Origin: CAVSUR01 sp052143655
GTDB lineage: Bacteria > Actinomycetota > Actinomycetes > Streptosporangiales > Streptosporangiaceae
Length of the DNA stretch: 7,461 bases
Direction of reading: 5' to 3'
Assembly: GCA_052143655.1 (NCBI GenBank)
Contig: JBKQSL010000545.1
Span: 1-7,461, forward strand
Below, in pieces: positions 1 to 6,589 of this stretch. A model generated the notes under the pieces. It was not told where the DNA came from and ran no database searches. It worked only from the letters and a program-made list of their open reading frames with translations. The position numbers and the translations under genes are program-made. Each line of letters opens with the position of its first letter. Within the stretch, counting starts at the first letter, position 1.

Positions 1-56
1 GGCTGCAGGTCCGCCATCTGCGGTTCAGCGCTGGGCGGGGCTGCCTGGGTCAGCAT
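1..56 (-). CDS. pstA: PstA phosphate ABC transporter permease, N-terminal fragment
   Basis: An open frame begins with an ATG at 56-54 and runs off the left edge after 18 codons, reading MLTQAAPPSAEPQMADLQ. It starts five bases beyond the pstC stop, a spacing typical of translational coupling. The visible residues are a low-complexity cytoplasmic leader with no diagnostic motif. The name therefore rests only on position: pstA normally follows pstC in pst operons, where it encodes the second membrane subunit. A second in-frame ATG at 17-15 could be the true start. No clear Shine-Dalgarno sequence is visible before the first ATG, which would fit coupling to pstC translation. Confidence 0.5.
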   Translation of the reverse strand, partial: MLTQAAPPSAEPQMADLQ

Positions 57-60
57 CGGG

Positions 61-1065
61 TCAGTCCGCCGACGCGCTCGCGCCCGAGCGCGAGCGGCTG
101 ATGATGATCGCCGCGATCGTGTTGATCGCCAGGGTCAGCAGGAACAGCACCAGGCCCGCCTCCAGCAGCGCGGCCCGTTCCAGCGGCCCGCTGTCCAGCA
201 GGTAGGTCGCGATCTGGAAGGTGACCGAGTTCCCGCCGCCCGCGAGCACGTGGTAGGTGAACACCGACGCCGGGACCAGGATGAACGACACGACGATCGT
301 CTCGCCGAGGGCCCGGCCCAGCCCGAGCATGCCCGCCCCGATCATGCCGGCCCGGCCGTAGGGCAGCACTACGGTGCGGATCATCCCCCACCGGGTGGCG
401 CCGAGGGCGTAGGCGGCCTCCCGCTCGCCCGGCGGGGCCTGCGAGAAGACCTGCCGGGACAGCGAGGTGATGATCGGGATCACCAGGATGGACACCGCGA
501 CGCCCGCGATGAAGGTCGAGCCGACGTAGCTGGCGGGAGTATCCAGGCCGTGGCCCGCGAACGGCGGGAAGAAGCCCAGGTGATGAGCCAGCCAGCTCGT
601 CGTGCCCAGGATATTGGGCATCAGGAAGTACAGGGCGAACAGCGCGACGACGATGCTGGGGATCGCCGCCATCAGGTCGATGACGGCGATGAGCGGCCGG
701 CGCAGGCCGGGCGGGGCGTACTCGGAGATGAACAGCGCGGTGATGATCCCGACCGGGATCGCGATCAGCAGCGCGATCACCGCGATCAGCGCGGAGAACG
801 GCAAGATCGCCGCGATGCCGAACCGCGGCGGGACGAACGTCCAGGTGGACGTGGTGAGGAAGCTCAGCCCGGTGGCCCGCCAGGCGGGCAGCGCCTGCAG
901 GCCCAGGAAGACCAGGATGCTGGCAGTGATCACCAGCACCAGCAGCCCGCAGCAGCGCAGCACGCCCCGGAAGATCCAGTCCCCCGCCGATGCCCGGGTG
1001 ACGATGGCGCGCGGCCTGTCGTCAGCAGCCCGGGCGGGCCCGGCGGGCCGGGCTGCGATAGCCAC
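61..1065 (-). CDS. pstC: PstC phosphate ABC transporter permease
   Basis: Inner-membrane subunit of the high-affinity phosphate importer PstSCAB; with PstA it forms the channel driven by the PstB ATPase. The product is 334 aa from a GTG at 1065, about the usual family length. A cytoplasmic N-terminus is followed by about six membrane segments, near residues 40-61, 89-114, 127-152, 183-201, 238-267 and 300-322. The ABC permease coupling loop is clear: EAAYALGATRW from residue 216, then a Gly-rich stretch ending GRALGET. The family motif around DLMAAIPSIVVALFAL is also present. The GTG at 1065 is chosen because AAGGGGGGA lies six bases upstream (1080-1072). An in-frame GTG at 1113 would add 16 residues but lacks a comparable site. 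The gene sits 319 bases after pstS and just before pstA. Conserved motifs and gene order both support the call. Confidence 0.95.
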   Translation of the reverse strand: MAIAARPAGPARAADDRPRAIVTRASAGDWIFRGVLRCCGLLVLVITASILVFLGLQALPAWRATGLSFLTTSTWTFVPPRFGIAAILPFSALIAVIALLIAIPVGIITALFISEYAPPGLRRPLIAVIDLMAAIPSIVVALFALYFLMPNILGTTSWLAHHLGFFPPFAGHGLDTPASYVGSTFIAGVAVSILVIPIITSLSRQVFSQAPPGEREAAYALGATRWGMIRTVVLPYGRAGMIGAGMLGLGRALGETIVVSFILVPASVFTYHVLAGGGNSVTFQIATYLLDSGPLERAALLEAGLVLFLLTLAINTIAAIIISRSRSGASASAD

Positions 1066-1159
1066 GACTGGTCCCCCCTTCTGCTGCCGTCCGCGGCCGG
1101 CCGTGGCGCCCACGCTGATAACGGGCCTATCCGCAGGCTATGGCAGCATTACTGGTATT

Positions 1160-1181
1160 CTCAAGTGAACAAATAGGGAAC
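1160..1181 (-). promoter_or_regulatory. PHO-box-like direct repeat upstream of pstC
   Basis: On the minus strand two abutting 11-base units read GTTCCCTATTT (1181-1171) and GTTCACTTGAG (1170-1160). Actinobacterial PhoP sites, best described in Streptomyces, are tandem 11-base units opening with a GTTCA-type core, often written G(G/T)TCAYYYR. The second unit matches all nine core positions and the first is degenerate. The site ends 94 bases before the pstC GTG, a sensible promoter distance. No convincing -10 hexamer is evident. Two units are the minimum for such a box, so chance occurrence cannot be excluded. Confidence 0.45.
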
Positions 1182-1324
1182 GGATGGTGTCGCAATCTGG
1201 GCGTACTGGCTGCGGTGGCTGGCCAATCCCGCGAATGCGCCACGAAACGATTGCGCCTGAGCATCCGATTACCGCTTAATGTGCCGTCCGGATTCGCGGG
1301 AAGCAGCCGTCAGCCGGCGCACGG

Positions 1325-1360
1325 CAGAGGGCCGGCCCCCGGTGGCGGGCCGGCCCTCTG
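1325..1360 (-). terminator. Stem-loop after pstS, terminator or attenuator
   Basis: CAGAGGGCCGGCCC at 1325-1338 is perfectly complementary to 1347-1360, giving a 14-bp GC-rich stem with an 8-base loop. It begins 25 bases after the pstS stop codon in the transcribed direction. No T-tract follows, which is common for actinobacterial hairpin terminators. Because the co-oriented pstC lies downstream, it may cause partial termination or protect the 3' end of a pstS-only mRNA. Either would supply the excess of binding protein over permease that importers usually need. Confidence 0.7.
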
Positions 1361-1384
1361 GTCTATCCGGGATGGCTCCCGTGG

Positions 1385-2524
1385 CTAGCTGGTGGCGCCG
1401 CAGTTAGGCACCGTCAGGAAGCCGTAGTGGCCGATGTCGGTCTTGGCGGTCGCGCTGGTGCAGAAGTAGCCCTTCGCGCCGAAGAACGGCTCCAGGTAGG
1501 CGGGGATGTGGTCGGACGTGGTCGAGGAGTACCGGACCACGTCGTACAGGGTGCGGAAGAAGGTCGACAGGAAGCCCGGGTTGATCGCCAGGGTCTTGGC
1601 CGAGGCCGAGCCGGTGGTCGGGGCCTTGCCGGCGATCTCCTTGAGCGCCATGGTGCCGTGCAGGTCACAGCCGAACGCGTTCTGGCCCTTGCCCGGCTTG
1701 CAGATCACGCCGCTGACCGGGGTGCAGCCCGATTTCAGGCACTTGGCCGACCGGTCAACCTGCGAGACGTAGGCGCCGATCGAGTACGGGACGATCGCGT
1801 CCGGCGTGTGCAGCACCGAGTTGATGCCCTCGTTCTCTTCCAGGGTGTTGTTGTCGCTGGACACGCACTTGCCGACCGTGGTGACCCCGATGTCGGTCAG
1901 GAAGGTCGCGGCGGTGCCGGAGCCGGACTGCGGGATGAACGCCTTGATCGGGTCGTCCTTGCCGCCGACCTGGTCCCAGTTGGTGTCCTTGCAGGTGTAG
2001 ATGGCGTTCAGCTGGGCCACGGTCAGCGTGGCCGGCGCGTTGGTGGTGGCCTGCGTCGCCCAGGTGATCGCGTCCCGGGCCAGCGCCACGAACGCCACGC
2101 CGCCCGGCGCGAACGGCGGGTCAGTGGACTTACGGGCCCGCGAGGACCGGGCGAAGTCCAGGCACGGGTTGCCGCCGGTGGTGCCGCCCAGGTTCGTGGC
2201 GAGGGCGGTGATGCCCGCCGAGGACCCGTCCGGCCGCGGCTCGGTGGTGCAGCCGGACTTGAACTTGATCGGGTCGCCGATCGCGAGCGTCTTCGGGTTC
2301 ACCGCGTCCCAGCTGTAGAGCTTGGAGCCGGTGCTGTGGCTGGCGTTGTAGTCGTTGCTGAACTGGTCGAACAGGTACTGGGTGGTGTTCGACCCGACGC
2401 CGACGATGTCAGTGGGCTTCGGCGTGACTCCGCTGGGCGGATCCGCCAGGGCCGGGGTGACCGCCAGGGCGGTCGCTGCCGCGCCGGTGATGACACCGGC
2501 GAGCAGCTTGGTGAGCATGCGCAT
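1385..2524 (-). CDS. pstS: PstS-like phosphate ABC transporter substrate-binding protein, exported
   Basis: Extracellular phosphate-binding component expected to feed PstC/PstA. The 379-aa product starts at an ATG (2524) with AGGAGG nine bases upstream (2539-2534). A longer frame to 2611 would bury the signal peptide. Residues 1-27 form a Sec signal (RMLTK, hydrophobic core, PALA|DPP), with no lipobox cysteine, although many actinobacterial PstS proteins are lipoproteins. The mature start includes VGVGSNTTQYLF (42-52). The ligand-loop motif SGSGT lies at 200-204, but it is preceded by PQ where classical PstS has an Arg-Ser-Asp type sequence. Ten cysteines (92, 121, 178, 220, 262, 267, 275, 286, 355, 375) suggest disulfides. 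Placement directly before pstC supports the role. The sequence belongs to a divergent periplasmic-binding-protein branch, so exact ligand specificity is less certain than the fold. Confidence 0.85.
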   Translation of the reverse strand: MRMLTKLLAGVITGAAATALAVTPALADPPSGVTPKPTDIVGVGSNTTQYLFDQFSNDYNASHSTGSKLYSWDAVNPKTLAIGDPIKFKSGCTTEPRPDGSSAGITALATNLGGTTGGNPCLDFARSSRARKSTDPPFAPGGVAFVALARDAITWATQATTNAPATLTVAQLNAIYTCKDTNWDQVGGKDDPIKAFIPQSGSGTAATFLTDIGVTTVGKCVSSDNNTLEENEGINSVLHTPDAIVPYSIGAYVSQVDRSAKCLKSGCTPVSGVICKPGKGQNAFGCDLHGTMALKEIAGKAPTTGSASAKTLAINPGFLSTFFRTLYDVVRYSSTTSDHIPAYLEPFFGAKGYFCTSATAKTDIGHYGFLTVPNCGATS

Positions 2525-2579
2525 TATCCGTTTCCTCCTGCGGGCGGACGTTGCCCCTCTCGGACGGCGCGGTGCGCCG

Positions 2580-2597
2580 GCCAGCCCGGCGGCTGGC
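2580..2597 (-). promoter_or_regulatory. Hairpin in the presumed pstS 5' leader
   Basis: GCCAGCC (2580-2586) and GGCTGGC (2591-2597) form a perfect 7-bp stem with a CGGC loop. It can be lengthened by three more pairs if one base is bulged. It lies about 55 bases before the pstS ATG and upstream of the ribosome binding site, so it would be in the mRNA leader if transcription starts in the AT-richer patch beyond it. A role in mRNA stability is possible, but GC-rich DNA forms such stems easily. Confidence 0.25.
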
Positions 2598-2843
2598 GGC
2601 ATCAGCGTCACATGCGGGCGGAAATCGTTAAAGGCGCTAGGTAATAAACTTTGACAGTCACCATGGCATCCGGCCGATGAATAAGAATTACGGTGCCACG
2701 CCTGCGCGGGCGCAGCTAATCGGACATTTCGCCGGTCGCCGTGCGTGCCTTTTCGGTGACGCGTTGCGGGCCGCGCGGGAAACGCGACCGCCGGACGAGC
2801 GCGAACTACAAGCGGTCAGCTGCTAAATGCGCAAGGTAAGTAG

Positions 2844-2857
2844 CGGTATCTATACCG
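2844..2857. repeat. Small operator-like palindrome CGGTAT-CT-ATACCG
   Basis: Perfect 6-bp arms (2844-2849 and 2852-2857) flank a 2-base spacer, and a third copy of ATACCG follows at 2866-2871, 14 bases from the second. The AT content within each arm is unusual for this window. It lies between the deacetylase stop and the distant pstS start. It could be a regulator binding site; no target promoter can be assigned. Confidence 0.3.
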
Positions 2858-2889
2858 GCCCGCAAATACCGGGGATTCTTTGACTGGAC

Positions 2890-2913
2890 GGCCGGTGACC
2901 GGCCGGGCCGGTC
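2890..2913 (-). terminator. Possible terminator at the end of the deacetylase gene
   Basis: Overlapping GC-rich inverted repeats touch the stop codon. GACCGGCC (2897-2904) pairs with GGCCGGTC (2906-2913), and alternatively GGCCGG (2890-2895) pairs with CCGGCC (2899-2904). There is no T-tract. The position suits a minus-strand terminator, but the stems are short and mutually exclusive. Confidence 0.3.
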
Positions 2914-3631
2914 AGCCGGTCTGCAGGACCTGGAACGCCTCGGCCAGCCGCCCGGCTGGCAGGCCGGCCTGCCCGGCGGTCCGGGTCAGCCAGCCGCGCA
3001 GCATGTCCTCCAGCGCGCCGGGGTCGCTGATCTGGCTCTCGTGCGCGCGCAGTGCCGCGATCTTGCGGCCGAAGGTGTCCGTGATGTCGACGTAGTGATC
3101 GGGCATCGGGCTGGCCGAGACCCAGACCTCGCGCACCGTCCACGGCTCCAGTCCCTCGTCGGCCAGCAGTTCGGGGAACGCGAACGGGTTGCGCGCATCG
3201 GGGTACACCGCGTCCAGCGCCGCCGATCCGACCGCACGGTGGTCGGGGTGGCTGGCGCCGGTCCGGGCGTAGTTCCGCTCGGGGGAGGGGCAGACGACCC
3301 GGTCGGGCCGCAGCTGCCGGATGACCCGGGCCAGGTCGCGGCGCAGTTCCAGGGTCGGCTCCACCCGGCCGTCGGGATAGCCGAGGAAGCGCAGGTCATA
3401 AACGCCGACCTGCTTGGCAGCGGCGGTCTGCTCGACCCGGCGCAGCGCGGCCATGTCCGGCCGGGAGACGGACGGGTCGCTGCCGCCGGCGTCGCCGTCG
3501 GTGACGATGCAGTAGATCACTTCCAGCCCGGCCGCGGTCCACTGCGCCACCGTGCCGGCGGCACCGAAGTCGATGTCGTCGGGGTGGGCGGTGATGGCCA
3601 GGATGCGGCTGATCTCCGAGTCGGCAAGCAT
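2912..3631 (-). CDS. PIG-L/LmbE-family deacetylase
   Basis: Predicted cytoplasmic zinc-dependent hydrolase of the PIG-L (LmbE) family, whose members remove acetyl groups from N-acetylglucosamine-type substrates or cleave related amides (MshB, Mca and BshB in thiol biosynthesis). At 239 aa it has the usual length for a compact family member. The signature AHPDDIDFG places metal ligands His16 and Asp19 with catalytic Asp18. The second motif SHPDH (127-131) supplies the other metal histidine, and RFLGYPDG (81-88) is also typical. The ATG at 3631 is the only standard start that keeps the HPDD motif. It has no properly spaced ribosome binding site and appears leaderless. Its substrate cannot be told: this window has no glycosyltransferase or mycothiol genes, and its neighbours are phosphate transport and an aminoaldehyde dehydrogenase. 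Confidence 0.9.
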   Translation of the reverse strand: MLADSEISRILAITAHPDDIDFGAAGTVAQWTAAGLEVIYCIVTDGDAGGSDPSVSRPDMAALRRVEQTAAAKQVGVYDLRFLGYPDGRVEPTLELRRDLARVIRQLRPDRVVCPSPERNYARTGASHPDHRAVGSAALDAVYPDARNPFAFPELLADEGLEPWTVREVWVSASPMPDHYVDITDTFGRKIAALRAHESQISDPGALEDMLRGWLTRTAGQAGLPAGRLAEAFQVLQTG

Positions 3632-3657
3632 GTCCCGATCGTAGATCGGGACATGCT
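3627..3657 (-). promoter_or_regulatory. 31-bp perfect palindrome over a leaderless start of the deacetylase gene
   Basis: AGCATGTCCCGATC (3627-3640) and its exact reverse complement (3644-3657) flank a 3-base centre. On the minus strand the centre and adjoining bases read TACGAT (3643-3638), which fits the TANNNT -10 consensus. It is followed by six bases and then the ATG of the deacetylase gene at 3631. That geometry is typical of leaderless actinobacterial promoters. The palindrome would then cover both the -10 box and the start codon, as an operator or as an RNA hairpin holding the ATG in its 3' arm. No clear -35 is seen. Confidence 0.55.
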
Positions 3658-3666
3658 GCCCCGGGG

Positions 3667-3729
3667 GACGACCCCCGGGATCCCCCGCAGCCGCCGGTGA
3701 CGACCCCCGGGATCCCCCGCAGCCGCCGG
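3667..3729. repeat. Perfect 31-bp tandem direct repeat, period 32
   Basis: The 31 bases at 3667-3697 recur exactly at 3699-3729, separated by one base (T3698). Each unit runs from GACGACCCCCGGGATCCCCC through GCAGCCGCCGG and contains the palindrome GGGATCCC. It lies in the non-coding gap between the dehydrogenase stop and the deacetylase start, so it changes no protein. The exact identity points to a recent slippage or duplication event. Confidence 0.85.
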
Positions 3730-3759
3730 CCCGGACCCAGCGGGCCCTCGCCGGCGGCT
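3721..3759 (-). terminator. Possible terminator downstream of the aldehyde dehydrogenase
   Basis: AGCCGCCGG (3721-3729) is perfectly complementary to CCGGCGGCT (3751-3759), with 21 bases between. It lies 54 bases after the dehydrogenase stop in the transcribed direction. A 12-base direct repeat, GCGGGCCCTCGC, at 3740-3751 and 3795-3806 adds further pairing options. No T-tract is present. It would separate the dehydrogenase transcript from the deacetylase gene. Confidence 0.3.
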
Positions 3760-3812
3760 CCTCGCATCACCGCAGCCGACCGCGTCGGGCCCCGGCGGGC
3801 CCTCGCGGGCGG

Positions 3813-5237
3813 CTAGTCGAGCGCGGACATCACGTGCTTGATGCGGGTGTAGTCCTCGAAGCCGTACATCGACAGGTCCTTGCCGTAGCCGGACTGCTTG
3901 AAGCCGCCGTGCGGCATCTCGGCCACCAGCGGGATGTGGGTGTTGATCCACACGCAGCCGAAGTCCAGCCGCCGGGACATCCGCATCGCGCGGCCGTGGT
4001 CAGCGGTCCACACCGAGGCGGCCAGGCCGTAGTCGGTGCCGTTGGCCCAGCGGACGGCCTCGTCCTCGGCACTGAACTGCTGCACGGTGATGACCGGGCC
4101 GAACACCTCGTTCTGCACGATCTCGTCGTCCTGGTGCAGGCTCTCGACGACGCTGGGCTCGAAGAAGTAGCCGCGCTCCCCGGTCCGCCGGCCGCCGGTC
4201 ACCACCCGGGCGTGGTCGGGCAGCCTGCTGATGAAGCCGGCGACCCGGTCCAGCTGGTTTGCGTTGTTGAGCGGGCCGAAGTCGGCGTCCTCGACGTCCG
4301 GGCCGCCGACCTTCTGCGACCTGGCCTGCTCGGCCAGCGCGGCGACGAAGTCGTCGTGGATGCCGGGCGCCGCCAGCACCCGGGTCGCCGCCGTGCAGTC
4401 CTGGCCGGCGTTGAAGTACCCGGCGATCGCGATCGCCTCGGCCACCTTGGCCGGGTCCGCGTCGTTGAACACCACGACCGGGGCCTTGCCGCCCAGTTCC
4501 AGGTGCACCCGCTTGAGGCTGGCGGCAGCCGCGACCGCCACCTCCTGGCCGGCCCGGACGCTGCCGGTGATCGACACCATCTGCGGTACCGGGTGGGAGA
4601 CCAGGGCCCGGCCGGTGTCCCGGTCGCCGCAGATCACGTTGAACACTCCCGGCGGCAGGTGCTCGGCCATCAGCTCGGCCATCAGCAGCGTGCTGACCGG
4701 CGTGGTGTCCGACGGCTTGAGCACCATCGTGTTGCCGGCCGCGATCGCCGGCGCCCACTTCCAGACTGCCATCATCATCGGGTAGTTCCACGGGGTCACC
4801 GCGGCGCAGACGCCGATCGGCTCGCGCCGGATGAACGACGTGTGCCCGGCCATGTACTCCCCGGCCGACCGGCCTTCCAGCATCCGCGCGGCGCCCGCGA
4901 AGAACCGGATCTGGTCGGCCATCGGCGGGATCTCCTCCGACAGCGTCAGCGCGATCGGCTTGCCGGTGTTTTGCGACTCGGCGGCCACCAGTTCCTTGGC
5001 GTGCGCTTCGATCGAGTCGGCGATCCGCAGCAGCGCCAGGCTGCGCTCGGCGGGCGTGCCGTTCCGCCAGCCCTCGAAGGCGTCGGCGGCCGACGCGAAC
5101 GCCGCGTCGACCTCGGCCGCACCGGAGACCGGCGCGGTGCCGAACACCTCGCCGGTGCTGGGGTTGACCAGCTCCGAGCGGCGGTCGTAGGAGCCGTCGG
5201 TCCACTGACCGCCGACGAAGTTGCGTAGCTCTTCCAC
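3813..5237 (-). CDS. patD: PatD-like gamma-aminobutyraldehyde (aminoaldehyde) dehydrogenase
   Basis: NAD(P)-dependent aldehyde dehydrogenase, predicted to oxidise 4-aminobutanal or a similar aminoaldehyde to the amino acid, as in putrescine breakdown to GABA. Its 474 aa equal the length of E. coli PatD, and it shares blocks recalled from that enzyme: RFFAGAAR (111-118), AGEY, GHTS, IRR, PWNYP, HMELGGKAPV-like VHLELGGKAPV, and NAGQDCTAA. Catalytic Cys281 and general base Glu247 are present, as are Asn151 of PWNYP, Lys174 of LKPS, the GSxxxG cofactor loop (225-230) and the EVFGP Glu377. The GTG start at 5237 has GGAG eight bases upstream (5249-5246), and the N-terminus VEELRNFVGGQW suits the family. 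The oxidoreductase gene lies 77 bases upstream on the same strand, probably in one operon. Exact substrate remains inferred; betaine aldehyde or aminoadipate semialdehyde are alternatives. Confidence 0.9.
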   Translation of the reverse strand: MEELRNFVGGQWTDGSYDRRSELVNPSTGEVFGTAPVSGAAEVDAAFASAADAFEGWRNGTPAERSLALLRIADSIEAHAKELVAAESQNTGKPIALTLSEEIPPMADQIRFFAGAARMLEGRSAGEYMAGHTSFIRREPIGVCAAVTPWNYPMMMAVWKWAPAIAAGNTMVLKPSDTTPVSTLLMAELMAEHLPPGVFNVICGDRDTGRALVSHPVPQMVSITGSVRAGQEVAVAAAASLKRVHLELGGKAPVVVFNDADPAKVAEAIAIAGYFNAGQDCTAATRVLAAPGIHDDFVAALAEQARSQKVGGPDVEDADFGPLNNANQLDRVAGFISRLPDHARVVTGGRRTGERGYFFEPSVVESLHQDDEIVQNEVFGPVITVQQFSAEDEAVRWANGTDYGLAASVWTADHGRAMRMSRRLDFGCVWINTHIPLVAEMPHGGFKQSGYGKDLSMYGFEDYTRIKHVMSALD

Positions 5238-5314
5238 CTGTGGGTCTCCGTTTCTTGCTGGTCCGGTGTTAGCTGCCGGTGACTGGCGGGCGCGGCCGGT
5301 GCGGCCCGGCGCGC

Positions 5315-6526
5315 TCAGCCGCGTGCGGGCGTGCGCTCTTCGCAGGCCCAGGGTGAGCCGTATTCGGTGAGCAGGTCGAGGAACGGCCGGGGCGGCAGCG
5401 CTTCCGGGCCGAGCACTCCGGTGCCCGACCAGGCCCCGCAATCCAGCAGCTCCAGCGCCACGACCGGGTTCACGGCCGTCTGCCAGACCACGGCCTGCGA
5501 CCCGTACTCGGCCATCGACCAGGCGTTGTCGACCACGTGGTGCAGGTAGACCTCGCGCGGGGCGCCGTCCTTGCCGGTGCCGGTGACCCAGGTGCCCGCG
5601 CACGTCAGCCCGGTCATCTTGGCGCCGAGCGTGGCCGGGTCGGGCAGGCACGCGGCGACCACGTCCCGCGGCGACACCCGCACGCCGCCCGCCTGCACCG
5701 GCTCGACCGAGTCCAGGCCCAGCTTGTGCAGGGTGCGCAGCACGCCGATGAACTCCTCGCCCAGGCCGTACTTGAACGTCACCCGCCGGGCGCTGACCCA
5801 CCGCGGCATCAGCAGCACCTCCTCGTGCTCCACGTTCACGCACTCGACCGGGCCGATCCCGGCCGGGAACGTGAACGCCTCCGGCTCGCTGAACGGCTCG
5901 GTGGTGAACCAGCCGCGGCCGGCCTCCCAGATCACCGGCGGGTTGAGGCATTCCTCGATCGTGGTCCAGATAGAGAAGGTCGGCGCGAAGTCATACCCGG
6001 CCACCGCCAGGTTGGCGCCGTCCCGCACGCCGAGCTGGTCGATCTCGCCGAACAGCTCGTCGGCCGCATGCCGGGCGAACACGTCGGACAGTCCCGGCTC
6101 GACGCCGATGCCGGCCAGCGCCAGCCGGCCCGCCTCCTCCCACTGCTGAGCCAGCGCGAACTGCTCGTCGCCCAGCTTGACCCCGGTCTGCCGGCAGGGC
6201 TCGTCCGGGTGCGGCCGGGACAGCGACATTGCCATGTCCAGGTAATGCGTGCGGGCGGCGAGGGCCCCGCGGAACAGCGGCATGACGAACCGCGGGTCGG
6301 TGGCGTTCATCAGCACGTCGCAGGAGTGCCCGGCCAGCAGGGCGGCGACCGCGCTCTCGTCCCGGGCGTCCAGCTGCACGGCCTGGTAGCCGTCCTTCGC
6401 GGCGGCCGCATGCCGGGCCCGGTTCAGGTCGTAGTCAGCGATGATCAGCTCGGCGAACGGGCGGCGGGCCGCAATCCGGGCGAAGGCGGTACCAACCCCG
6501 CCGGCCCCGACTAGGAGTATGCGCAT
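5315..6526 (-). CDS. Saccharopine-dehydrogenase-like NAD(P)-dependent oxidoreductase
   Basis: Cytoplasmic oxidoreductase of the saccharopine dehydrogenase/LYS9-like superfamily, 403 aa. An N-terminal Rossmann fold shows GAGGVG at residues 7-12, and Asp31 ends the second strand, which favours NAD over NADP. The motif NATDPRFVMPL (74-84) and the turn GIGVEPGLSDVF (139-150) match the family's hinge between the cofactor domain and the substrate domain. Relatives include saccharopine reductase, carboxynorspermidine dehydrogenase and lysine 6-dehydrogenase; the sequence alone does not separate them. The ATG at 6526 has AGGA seven bases upstream. It is the first gene of a minus-strand pair with the aminoaldehyde dehydrogenase, so its product may be an aldehyde or imine passed to that enzyme. 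It is divergent from an amino acid/amine permease. Confidence 0.85.
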   Translation of the reverse strand: MRILLVGAGGVGTAFARIAARRPFAELIIADYDLNRARHAAAAKDGYQAVQLDARDESAVAALLAGHSCDVLMNATDPRFVMPLFRGALAARTHYLDMAMSLSRPHPDEPCRQTGVKLGDEQFALAQQWEEAGRLALAGIGVEPGLSDVFARHAADELFGEIDQLGVRDGANLAVAGYDFAPTFSIWTTIEECLNPPVIWEAGRGWFTTEPFSEPEAFTFPAGIGPVECVNVEHEEVLLMPRWVSARRVTFKYGLGEEFIGVLRTLHKLGLDSVEPVQAGGVRVSPRDVVAACLPDPATLGAKMTGLTCAGTWVTGTGKDGAPREVYLHHVVDNAWSMAEYGSQAVVWQTAVNPVVALELLDCGAWSGTGVLGPEALPPRPFLDLLTEYGSPWACEERTPARG

Positions 6527-6589
6527 GACGGGATCCTAACGCTGGCCTTGGTTCTGAACTACGAGACCAGTGGTGATATGTAGCTGTTA

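Larger units (their letters stand above)
1066..1384 (-). other. pstS-pstC intergenic region
   Basis: This 319-base gap separates two genes of one transport operon, where spacing is usually much shorter. No plausible protein is encoded. In the direction of transcription it holds a strong stem-loop shortly after the pstS stop (1360-1325), about 140 bases without recognised features, two 11-base PHO-box-like units (1181-1160), and the pstC ribosome binding site (1080-1072). The arrangement suggests partial termination after pstS and a second start for pstCA. That interpretation is inference. Confidence 0.6.
2525..2911. other. Intergenic region: pstS leader/promoter and 3' flank of the deacetylase gene
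   Basis: This 387-base stretch has no convincing gene. Nearest pstS it contains the AGGAGG site and a leader hairpin (2580-2597). A locally AT-richer patch around 2627-2690 is the best place for the pstS promoter, but no clear -35/-10 pair is seen on the minus strand. One PHO-like nonamer, ATTCATCGG (minus, 2682-2674), has two mismatches and no good partner, so it is not called. Farther on are a CGGTAT/ATACCG palindrome (2844-2857) and GC-rich inverted repeats abutting the deacetylase stop. A TTGACA at 2651-2656 on the plus strand has no matching -10 and no gene downstream. Confidence 0.5.

Noticed and set aside
250..1176. Long plus-strand reading frame opposite pstC (308 codons)
   Set aside because: Its product is Arg/Asp/Gly/Gln-rich low complexity, a typical shadow of a GC-rich gene, while the minus strand encodes clear PstC motifs.
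2525..2611. Longer PstS start at 2611
   Set aside because: It would place 29 Arg/Ala-rich residues before a normal signal peptide; AGGAGG is nine bases before the ATG at 2524.
1427..2644. Long plus-strand reading frame opposite pstS (405 codons)
   Set aside because: Composition is repetitive Gly/Arg/Val with no family motif; the opposite strand has a signal peptide, ribosome binding site and binding-protein motifs.
2651..2683. Plus-strand promoter built on TTGACA
   Set aside because: No good -10 hexamer at 16-18 bases, and no plus-strand gene follows.
3834..5228. Plus-strand frame of 464 codons opposite the aldehyde dehydrogenase
   Set aside because: Biased His/Arg/Gly/Val composition and no domain; it mirrors the GC-skewed third codon positions of the real gene.
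5238..5951. N-terminal extension of the dehydrogenase frame up to 5951
   Set aside because: It would overlap the oxidoreductase gene by over 600 bases and encodes low-complexity sequence; the GTG at 5237 has a well-spaced GGAG and gives the family's usual length.
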